Source: Flammeovirgaceae bacterium UBA4659
GTDB taxonomy: Bacteria > Bacteroidota > Bacteroidia > Cytophagales > Cyclobacteriaceae
Assembly: GCA_002405445.1 (NCBI GenBank)
Contig: DHLV01000294.1
Span: 404 to 7,942 of the forward strand
Direction: 5' to 3'
Length of the DNA stretch: 7,539 bases
The notes under the pieces were generated by a model. That model was not told the origin of the DNA. It worked only from the letters and a program-made list of their open reading frames with translations, and did no database searches. Shown here piece by piece: positions 1 to 5,830 of the stretch (position 1 is its first letter; each line of letters starts with the position of its first letter). A program made the position numbers and the translations under genes.

Positions 1-168
1 ACCGCCAAACGCGTAGTCATCGGTTGAGCGGTGTTTGCTTGTGGCATACCCACGCAGGTCGTGTACGTGCACCGACACCAGGCCCTTTTCTTGCGCGCGT
101 TTCAGTATTGAATCCCCAAACGGGCTCTCCAGCAGACGGGGCAAACATGTGATAATGTCAATGCGCAT
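1..168 (-). CDS. trmD: tRNA (guanine-N1)-methyltransferase TrmD, N-terminal 56 residues only (cut by window edge)
   Basis: TrmD is the SAM-dependent SPOUT-family enzyme that methylates N1 of G37 next to the anticodon of a subset of tRNAs, which prevents +1 frameshifting. The visible 56 codons begin MRIDIITCLPRLLESPF and continue with SILKRAQEKGLV, HVHDLRGYAT and KHRSTDDYAFGG. These match the family N-terminus (M-IDIIT--P--FESPF, HDLRDYA, DDYPFGGGAGM). The reading frame is open to base 1, so the SAM-binding knot and C-terminal domain lie outside the window. The ATG is the first possible start. It lies 3 bases after the rimM TGA and in the same frame. A GAGG overlaps that stop codon, but it is only one base from the ATG, too close for a normal Shine-Dalgarno, so translational coupling to rimM is more likely. 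The order rpsP-rimM-trmD is a classical bacterial operon and supports the call. No rplS is visible; it may lie beyond the edge or elsewhere. Confidence 0.95.
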   Translation of the reverse strand, partial: MRIDIITCLPRLLESPFGDSILKRAQEKGLVSVHVHDLRGYATSKHRSTDDYAFGG

Positions 169-171
169 ACC

Positions 172-681
172 TCAAATGTCCAAAAAGCCTTCGGGCAAAT
201 CAACGACAATCAACTTTTTGGTTTTGTTGGTGCTAATGATGAACGGAGCATTTACCGGAATGAGCACTTGTTTTTCTTTGTATCGTACAGCGAGTAGCCT
301 GTTTGGCCCGTTGGCCGATACTTCGGTAACCGAACCCAACAGCCCTTTGGCCTTGTCTTCTATATTGAACCCGATCACTTCGTCATCGTAAAACTGACCG
401 CGCTTCAACTTCGGGCGTATGGATTTGGGCAGGTAGATGTTACAACCTTTCAGCGATTCCGATTTTTCTGCGGAGTCGACTTCTTCAAACTTGAAGAAGG
501 TTTTGTCGCCCCGGTCGGAAAATGCCTCGATAAAAAACGGGACTAAACTGTTTTTGAATTCGATCAACAGCGAACCGACCTCATGCAGGTCAATCGGCTC
601 GGTGAGGATGGCAGTAACCTCACCCCTTAAGCCGTGCGGCCGGGTGATGTAGCCAACTTTGTAACAATCCCCTTTTTCCAT
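172..681 (-). CDS. rimM: 16S rRNA processing / 30S maturation factor RimM
   Basis: RimM is a cytoplasmic assembly factor that binds S19 and the 16S rRNA head during late 30S maturation. The 169-residue product has the family layout. The N-terminal RimM domain starts with YKVGYITRPHGLRGEV (about residues 7-22), including the signature HGLRGEV. A PRC-barrel domain starts near residue 97 (FYDDEVIGFNIED, then GLLGSVTEV). The C-terminal signature is VLIPVNAPFI (139-148), ending in IVVDLPEGFLDI. The length is normal for RimM. The frame stays open upstream to base 903, but that extension is antisense-like Arg/Leu-rich sequence overlapping rpsP. I therefore chose the ATG at 681, which gives the family N-terminus MEKGDCYKVG. 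No Shine-Dalgarno is visible; the leader is A/T-rich, as is common in Bacteroidota. A hairpin with a U-tract ends 16 bases upstream of this start, so expression is probably lower than that of rpsP. The trmD start follows after 3 bases. Confidence 0.95.
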   Translation of the reverse strand: MEKGDCYKVGYITRPHGLRGEVTAILTEPIDLHEVGSLLIEFKNSLVPFFIEAFSDRGDKTFFKFEEVDSAEKSESLKGCNIYLPKSIRPKLKRGQFYDDEVIGFNIEDKAKGLLGSVTEVSANGPNRLLAVRYKEKQVLIPVNAPFIISTNKTKKLIVVDLPEGFLDI

Positions 682-690
682 TTTATAGAT

Positions 691-724
691 AACAAAAATG
701 CCATCACCGCTGGGGCAATGGCAT
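691..724 (-). terminator. Intrinsic terminator / attenuator between rpsP and rimM
   Basis: Read on the minus strand, the 64-base rpsP-rimM gap holds an 11-base-pair stem: left arm ATGCCATTGCC, a 5-base loop CCAGC, right arm GGTGATGGCAT (bases 698-724). It is followed at once by TTTTTGTT. Two of the pairs are U-G wobbles in the minus-strand RNA but would be C-A mismatches in the plus-strand RNA, so the structure favours the rpsP-rimM direction. This is the form of a Rho-independent terminator. Because rimM and trmD follow without another obvious promoter, it is more likely a partial terminator that gives more S16 than RimM/TrmD. An mRNA 3'-end stabiliser or processing site is an alternative. 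Confidence 0.7.
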
Positions 725-745
725 CTTGTGTGATGGTTGGTCCAC

Positions 746-1258
746 TTATGCCTGAGATTCAGCAGCGGGAGCTTCGGTTGCTTCAACAGCAGGTGCAGCG
801 GCAGCCTCTTGTTTCTTGCGGATTGCCTCTGCTCTTGCCTCCCGCACCTTCGACTCAGCCTCTTTGCGTGCTTTTGCAGCGTCCAATTTTGTCTTGCCAA
901 CATCCGCAGTTTTTGCCTGAATCTTTTGTTGTTTCACTTGAAGCCACTCAGCCAACTTGGCATCGGCTGCTTCTTGCGTTAGTGCGCCTTTGTTTACACC
1001 GATTTGCAGGTGACGCTTAAACATGATGCCCTTGTAAGACAACATTGCCCTGACCGTATCAGAGGGCTGCGCGCCCACCATCAACCAATAAAAAGCTCTG
1101 TCTTCGGCCAGCTCGATGGTGGCGGGAACGGTGCCCGGATTATAGGTCCCGATTTTTTCAATAAACTTGCCATCGCGGGGAGCGCGTGCATCTGCTACTA
1201 CTACATCGAACAGCGACAACTTTTTGCGTCCTCTGCGGGCTAATCTGATCTTTACCAT
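746..1258 (-). CDS. rpsP: 30S ribosomal protein S16, long C-terminally extended form
   Basis: S16 is a structural protein of the 30S body and an early 16S rRNA binder. The product has 170 residues, against 82 in E. coli. Residues 1-83 form the S16 core: [36 protein letters not shown] (about 19-41), then the helix with [22 protein letters not shown]. The remaining 87 residues are a Lys/Glu/Ala-rich tail, probably helical ([27 protein letters not shown]), ending in an Ala/Pro/Glu segment [19 protein letters not shown]. Such a tail is typical of Bacteroidota S16. The usual K-PFY motif reads KLSLFDVV here, which I believe is normal for Cytophagales. The frame extends upstream to 1366, but the ATG at 1258 gives the conserved [10 protein letters not shown] start and lies about 40 bases downstream of a recognisable promoter. 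The leader just before the ATG is A-rich without a Shine-Dalgarno. It is the first gene of the rpsP-rimM-trmD operon and is divergent from sucA. Confidence 0.97.
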   Translation of the reverse strand: MVKIRLARRGRKKLSLFDVVVADARAPRDGKFIEKIGTYNPGTVPATIELAEDRAFYWLMVGAQPSDTVRAMLSYKGIMFKRHLQIGVNKGALTQEAADAKLAEWLQVKQQKIQAKTADVGKTKLDAAKARKEAESKVREARAEAIRKKQEAAAAPAVEATEAPAAESQA

Positions 1259-1304
1259 TTTGAAGTTTTTTAATGTTGGATCTCGTCCGTTTTTAAAAGG
1301 ATGG

Positions 1305-1335
1305 CAAAAGTAGACTTTTTCGATTGATTTGCCAA
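1305..1335 (-). promoter_or_regulatory. Bacteroidota-type promoter for rpsP-rimM-trmD
   Basis: On the minus strand, TACTTTTG (1312 down to 1305) is a perfect match to the Bacteroidota -7 consensus TAnnTTTG. A TTG (1335-1333) lies 20 bases upstream, as expected for the -33 element TTTG/TTG. Transcription should start around base 1300, leaving a leader of about 40 bases before the rpsP ATG. The match is to a known consensus; activity is inferred. Confidence 0.65.
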
Positions 1336-1425
1336 CATATCCACAAAAAATCCAGCAAATCGCCAATTAGTTTTGAAAGCGGATGGATGCGCCAAGCCAG
1401 GAGATGCGGAAAGTCTGAAAATTTT

Positions 1426-1433
1426 TATATTTG
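1426..1433 (+). promoter_or_regulatory. Putative -7 promoter box for the sucA-sucB-lpd operon
   Basis: TATATTTG followed by C, preceded by a T-rich run, matches the Bacteroidota -7 consensus TAnnTTTG. It would place the transcription start near 1438-1441 and a leader of about 65-70 bases before sucA. No clear TTG/TTTG -33 element is found about 20 bases upstream (the region reads GAGATGCGG), so this may be a weak or activator-dependent promoter. Confidence 0.5.
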
Positions 1434-1506
1434 CGTAAGCGGTTATTAGGTTTTTTAATATCTACAACCACAATTACATTTACTTTCTTTTCAAGGCAAA
1501 GAACCT

Positions 1507-4245
1507 ATGGACAAGTACAGTTATGTTTCAAATGCTGAGACGGGATACCTCGATCAGCTTTATCAATCGTACAGGCAGGACCCCGCATCAGTCGATCCTT
1601 CGTGGCAGAAATTTTTTGAGGGGTACGATTTCTCTTTGCAGCGGTTTGGCGACAATGGGCAAACTGCCGGTACAGAAAGCCCAAACATCAAGGAAACGTA
1701 TGTGCGCACGCTCATATTCGCTTACCGCTCATTTGGCCACCTCAAGTCCAACACTAATCCCGTGCGAGAGCGCAGAGATCACGGGGTGCAACTGGATCAC
1801 ACCAAATTTGGTTTAACCGATGCGGATTTGGACACTGAGTTTGATGTGGCCGCTGAGATCGGCATGCCCAAGTCTACCCTTCGGAAGATCATCGAGCGAT
1901 TGAAAATGCTGTATCTCGGCACGATTGGGTTTGAATATAACTTCATTCGCAACGATGCTGTCCGAAATTGGTTTTTTGAGAAAATCGAGAAGGAATACTT
2001 CCAATACAGCCCCAGCCAGGGAGAGAAAAAGAGGATTTTGGGCAAGCTGAATGATGCGGTGGTATTCGAAAACTTCTTGCACACGAAATTTTTGGGGCAA
2101 AAGAGGTTTAGTTTGGAGGGTGGAGAAAACACCATCCCGGCACTGCAGACAATCATCAATAAGTCGGCAGAGTTAGGGGTAAAGGAGGTGGTAATCGGTA
2201 TGGCGCACAGGGGTCGCCTCAACGTGCTCACCAATATTTTGGGCAAAACGTATGAGCAATTGTTCACTGAGTTTGAGGGCAACGTGAATCCTGACTTGAC
2301 GATGGGCGATGGTGACGTGAAGTATCACCTGGGTTATGCCTCGCACATTGACACACCCTCGGGCAACAAAATTTATTTGAAGCTGACACCCAACCCCTCT
2401 CACCTGGAGGCAGTGAACCCGTTGGTGGTCGGTTATACCCGCGGCCAAATTGATGACGAATACAAAGGCGACATATTCAAAGCCTTATCAATTTTGATTC
2501 ATGGCGATGCAGCCATAGCAGGGCAAGGCATTGGTTACGAAGTAATCCAAATGTCGGGGCTGCCCGGCTATACCACGGGTGGAACCATCCATTTTGTGAT
2601 CAACAATCAGGTTGGATTTACAACCGACTACGATGACGCGCGCACCAGTATCTATTGCACCGATATTTCCAAAATCGTAGATGCCCCGATTTTGCACGTG
2701 AATGGTGATGATGCCGAGGCGATGACTTTCTGTGCCAATCTGGCCGTGGAGTATCGTCAAAAGTTTGGGAAAGATATTTTCATTGACATGCTGTGCTACC
2801 GCAGGCATGGGCACAACGAAAGCGATGAGCCCAAATTTACACAGCCCAAGTTATACAATTTGATTGCAAAGCACCCCAATCCGCGAGAAGTATATGTAAA
2901 GAAGTTAGTTGAAAGAGGAGATGTGGATGCCTCGCTTGCAGATGAGGTGGACAAAAATTTCCGCAGATTGTTGCAAGAGCGATTGGATGAGGTAAAGCAG
3001 AAGCCACTTCCTTACAAGCCTCAGAAAATTGAAGAGGAGTGGGAAAAGATGCGCAAGTCGAAACCTTCTGATTTTGACCAGTCGCCCGATACCAGTGTAA
3101 AACAGGCGCTCATTGATAAAGTGGCGAAGGCACTCACCACCATTCCGGAAGGCTTTAAGCCTTTAAAGCAAATTGAAAAGCTGCTGAAAGACAGAGGCAC
3201 TGCCTTCTTTGAGACCAAACAGTTGGGCTGGGCCGAGGCGGAGTTGTTGGCGTACGGCTCGCTGCTGGCACAGGGTGTGCCTGTACGGATGAGCGGGCAA
3301 GATGTGAAACGAGGAACGTTTAGCCATCGGCACGCTTATTTTTTTGATGCCAACACCAACCAATCGTATTGTGGTTTGGATCACATTGACAAAGGCCAAA
3401 AGAAATTCAGTATCTACAATTCTTTATTGTCTGAGTTTGGCGTGCTGGGTTTTGAGTATGGATATGCGATGGCAACGCCTCATGCATTGGTGGTGTGGGA
3501 AGCTCAATTTGGTGATTTTGCAAACGGTGCACAAGTGATGATTGATCAGTTCATTTCCAGTGCCGAATCGAAATGGCAACGGATGAACGGGCTGGTCATG
3601 CTGCTGCCGCATGGATATGAGGGGCAGGGGCCGGAGCACTCCAACGCGCGTCCTGAGCGCTTCTTGCAACTGTCGGCTGAGTACAACATGATTGTATGTA
3701 ACCCTACTACGCCCGCCAATATTTTTCATTTGCTGCGCAGGCAGGTAACATGGGATTTCCGTAAACCATGCATTGTGTTTTCACCCAAGTCATTGCTCCG
3801 CCATCCGCAGGTGATTTCACCAGTCAAGGATTTTACCAACGGTGTGTTTCAGGAGGTAATTGATGACCCCAACGTAAACGCCAAAGATGTTAAGAAGGTG
3901 GTGTTGTGCACGGGTAAGATTTACTACGATTTGCTGGAAGCACAAATGAAGAAAAAGAAAAACGAAGTTGCTTTGGTTAGAATCGAGCAGTTGCACCCTT
4001 TTCCTGAAAAGCAATTGAGTGCGGTATTAAAGAAATATCATGCTGACGGCAAGTCGGGCAAAGGCGTAAAGCTGGTATGGGCTCAAGAGGAACCTGCCAA
4101 CATGGGGTATTGGTCTTTTGTGCTGCGGTACATGAGCGGTTTAGAATTGGTATCGCGCAAGGCAAGTGCATCGCCAGCCACGGGGTTCAAGAAAGTGCAT
4201 GATGCGGAGCAGCAAAAAATTGTATCTCAGGCGCTGGAGGTTTGA
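1507..4245 (+). CDS. sucA: 2-oxoglutarate dehydrogenase E1 component (thiamine diphosphate-dependent)
   Basis: E1o decarboxylates 2-oxoglutarate on ThDP and transfers the succinyl group to the lipoyl arm of E2 in the TCA cycle. The product has 912 residues, close to the 933 of E. coli SucA. The N-terminal E2-binding segment contains YLDQLYQSYRQDP and VDPSWQKFFEGY (residues 14-40). The ThDP module shows FSLEGGENTIPAL (201-213), GMAHRGRLNVL (231-241, His234), VKYHLGY (His274), NPSHLEAVNP (296-305), GDAAIAGQG (333-341), IHFVINNQVGFTT (361-373), VNGDDAEA (398-405) and YRRHGHNESDEP (431-442). The pyrimidine-binding transketolase domain shows GQDVKRGTFSHRHA (597-610), GVLGFEYGYA (645-654, with the ThDP-activating Glu650), WEAQFGDFANGAQ (664-676) and PHGYEGQGPEHSNARPERF (701-719). 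The C-terminal domain has RIEQLHPFP (825-833) and WAQEEPANMGYW (858-869). All family motifs seem intact. The ATG at 1507 fits the family N-terminus; AAGG about 10 bases upstream is a weak ribosome site. It heads an operon with sucB. Confidence 0.98.
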   Translation: MDKYSYVSNAETGYLDQLYQSYRQDPASVDPSWQKFFEGYDFSLQRFGDNGQTAGTESPNIKETYVRTLIFAYRSFGHLKSNTNPVRERRDHGVQLDHTKFGLTDADLDTEFDVAAEIGMPKSTLRKIIERLKMLYLGTIGFEYNFIRNDAVRNWFFEKIEKEYFQYSPSQGEKKRILGKLNDAVVFENFLHTKFLGQKRFSLEGGENTIPALQTIINKSAELGVKEVVIGMAHRGRLNVLTNILGKTYEQLFTEFEGNVNPDLTMGDGDVKYHLGYASHIDTPSGNKIYLKLTPNPSHLEAVNPLVVGYTRGQIDDEYKGDIFKALSILIHGDAAIAGQGIGYEVIQMSGLPGYTTGGTIHFVINNQVGFTTDYDDARTSIYCTDISKIVDAPILHVNGDDAEAMTFCANLAVEYRQKFGKDIFIDMLCYRRHGHNESDEPKFTQPKLYNLIAKHPNPREVYVKKLVERGDVDASLADEVDKNFRRLLQERLDEVKQKPLPYKPQKIEEEWEKMRKSKPSDFDQSPDTSVKQALIDKVAKALTTIPEGFKPLKQIEKLLKDRGTAFFETKQLGWAEAELLAYGSLLAQGVPVRMSGQDVKRGTFSHRHAYFFDANTNQSYCGLDHIDKGQKKFSIYNSLLSEFGVLGFEYGYAMATPHALVVWEAQFGDFANGAQVMIDQFISSAESKWQRMNGLVMLLPHGYEGQGPEHSNARPERFLQLSAEYNMIVCNPTTPANIFHLLRRQVTWDFRKPCIVFSPKSLLRHPQVISPVKDFTNGVFQEVIDDPNVNAKDVKKVVLCTGKIYYDLLEAQMKKKKNEVALVRIEQLHPFPEKQLSAVLKKYHADGKSGKGVKLVWAQEEPANMGYWSFVLRYMSGLELVSRKASASPATGFKKVHDAEQQKIVSQALEV

Positions 4246-4271
4246 AGTAAAAAAATTTATAACTTTTGAAT

Positions 4272-5801
4272 ATGTCGCAACAAGTTAAAGTGCCCGCAGT
4301 GGGCGAGTCCATCACAGAAGTTACCATCGCCAACTGGCTAAAGAAAGATGGTGATGTCGTAAAAATGGACGAGGTGATTGCCGAGCTTGAGTCGGACAAG
4401 GCCACCTTTGAATTAACTGCGCCCCAAGCTGGTATACTCAAAATCGCCAAACAAAAAGGCGAAGTGGTGCCCATTGGCACCGTAATTTGTGAACTGGCAG
4501 ATGGAGCCGCTGTTGCTGCGCCACCCGAAACAAAATCAACTTCTCCTTCTCAAACCAATACAACTACTGCTCAACCTATGAAAACAACGGGTGCCATCAA
4601 AGAAATGAAAGTGCCGGCTGTAGGCGAATCGATCACCGAGGTGACCATCTCCACGTGGCTTAAAAAGGAGGGTGACTATGTAAGGTTAGATGAAGTGATT
4701 GCTGAGGTAGAATCTGATAAGGCAACCTTTGAGTTACCCGCAGAAGCAAATGGAATTTTACACATCATAGCAAAAGAAAAAACAACTTTGCCAATCGGAG
4801 GATTGATTTGCAAGATCGAAGTGACAGAGGGGGCTCCCGCTGCAGCTGCTGCTTCCGCCACTCCAACACCCGCTGCTGCGGCACCAGCAAACCAGCCATT
4901 GTCTTATGCTGCCGGCACACCGTCTCCATCTGCTGCAAAAATTTTGGAGGAAAAGGGAATGTCGGCCCAAGGGGTTGCCGGCTCGGGCGTGGGCGGCAGG
5001 ATCACCAAAGAGGATGCACTGAAGGCACAACCTGGTACTACCGCCAAAGAAACAAAACCGGCTCCGGCTTCGGCACCTGCTGTGGTCACTTCTGGCGGAA
5101 GCCGCAACGAAAGAAGGGAAAAGATGACTTCATTGCGCAAAACGATTGCCAGGCGATTGGTGGCCGTGAAGAATGAAACGGCTATGCTCACAACCTTTAA
5201 CGAGGTAGATATGAAGCCTGTAATGGACCTTCGCACAAAGTATAAAGAGCAATTTAAAGAGAAGTATGGGGTGGGCTTAGGCTTTATGTCTTTTTTTACC
5301 AAAGCTGTGTGTGCTGCCTTAAAAGAATATCCTGCGGTAAATGCATCAATTGATAAAGATGAAATTGTGTACCACGATTATTGCGATGTGTCAGTGGCCG
5401 TATCAACACCACGCGGTTTGGTAGTACCGGTAATCCGAAATGCAGAATCATTGAGCATGAATCAAATTGAAAGTGAAATTGTGCGCCTGGCCGGCAAAGC
5501 CCGTGATGGAAAACTGTCGATTGAAGAAATGAGCGGTGGAACATTTACCATTACCAACGGAGGCGTATTTGGGTCGATGCTTTCTACCCCCATTATCAAC
5601 GCACCACAGTCAGCGATTTTGGGCATGCACAACATTGTAGAGCGCCCCGTGGCCATCAAAGGTGAGGTAGTAGTAAGGCCGATAATGTATTTGGCTCTCT
5701 CATACGATCACCGCATTATTGATGGACGCGAATCCGTGAGCTTTTTGGTGCGGGTGAAGGAAATGTTGGAAGATCCGGGAAGGTTGATATTAGGTGTATA
5801 A
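4272..5801 (+). CDS. sucB: 2-oxoglutarate dehydrogenase E2 component, dihydrolipoyllysine succinyltransferase with two lipoyl domains
   Basis: E2o forms the core of the complex and transfers succinyl from its lipoyl arm to CoA. The product is 509 residues (E. coli SucB 405); the extra length is a second lipoyl domain. Lipoyl domain 1 spans about residues 4-76 and domain 2 about 111-183. Each contains [14 protein letters not shown] and ESDKATFEL, with predicted lipoylated lysines Lys43 and Lys150. Ala/Pro/Thr-rich linkers follow at 77-108 and 184-217. The peripheral-subunit-binding domain is about 218-250 ([25 protein letters not shown]). After a third linker, the acyltransferase domain runs from about 277 to the end. 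It holds [17 protein letters not shown] and the active-site motif [16 protein letters not shown] (His480, Asp484). GESITEV favours succinyl- over acetyltransferase, and sucA context agrees. A TTG at 4266 could start 2 codons earlier, but the ATG at 4272 gives the usual [13 protein letters not shown]. The gap to sucA is 26 A/T-rich bases with no Shine-Dalgarno. Confidence 0.97.
   Translation: MSQQVKVPAVGESITEVTIANWLKKDGDVVKMDEVIAELESDKATFELTAPQAGILKIAKQKGEVVPIGTVICELADGAAVAAPPETKSTSPSQTNTTTAQPMKTTGAIKEMKVPAVGESITEVTISTWLKKEGDYVRLDEVIAEVESDKATFELPAEANGILHIIAKEKTTLPIGGLICKIEVTEGAPAAAAASATPTPAAAAPANQPLSYAAGTPSPSAAKILEEKGMSAQGVAGSGVGGRITKEDALKAQPGTTAKETKPAPASAPAVVTSGGSRNERREKMTSLRKTIARRLVAVKNETAMLTTFNEVDMKPVMDLRTKYKEQFKEKYGVGLGFMSFFTKAVCAALKEYPAVNASIDKDEIVYHDYCDVSVAVSTPRGLVVPVIRNAESLSMNQIESEIVRLAGKARDGKLSIEEMSGGTFTITNGGVFGSMLSTPIINAPQSAILGMHNIVERPVAIKGEVVVRPIMYLALSYDHRIIDGRESVSFLVRVKEMLEDPGRLILGV
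4284..4817 (+). repeat. Tandem intragenic duplication of the lipoyl-domain coding unit in sucB
   Basis: Bases 4284-4496 and 4605-4817 encode two equal-length 71-residue lipoyl units. A gapless hand alignment gives about 46 of 71 identical residues, with long identical blocks around [14 protein letters not shown] and ESDKATFEL. At DNA level the copies differ at many third codon positions, so the duplication is not recent, or the pair entered the lineage already diverged. A 108-base Thr/Ser/Pro-rich linker separates them. Confidence 0.85.
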
Positions 5802-5830
5802 ATTGATTATTAATTTGAATTCATAAAGTC

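Noticed and set aside
682..903. N-terminal extension of RimM overlapping rpsP
   Set aside because: The extra 74 residues are Arg/Leu-rich and unlike any RimM, and they overlap the rpsP tail; the ATG at 681 gives the family start.
634..1020. 128-codon plus-strand frame across rimM-rpsP
   Set aside because: It is the complement of the Ala/Lys-rich S16 tail, which yields a Leu/Gln/Cys-rich artefact; rpsP is certain here.
1386..1408. Direct repeat GATGCG (1386-1391 and 1403-1408) upstream of the sucA -7 box
   Set aside because: Six bases twice in 23 is weak and expected by chance; no third copy or palindromic form.
1797..2282. 161-codon open frame antisense to sucA
   Set aside because: It overlaps the highly conserved sucA coding sequence, has low-complexity Ser/Asn/Phe-rich composition and no recognisable motif; it is a shadow frame.
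4266..4271. TTG start two codons before the sucB ATG
   Set aside because: The ATG at 4272 gives the usual lipoyl-domain start; a TTG start adds nothing and has no ribosome site.
5810..5817. TTAATTTG near the lpd start as an internal promoter
   Set aside because: It matches 7 of 8 -7 consensus letters, but the mismatch hits the TA pair, the nearest upstream TTG is 23 bases away, and such matches are common in A/T-rich gaps.
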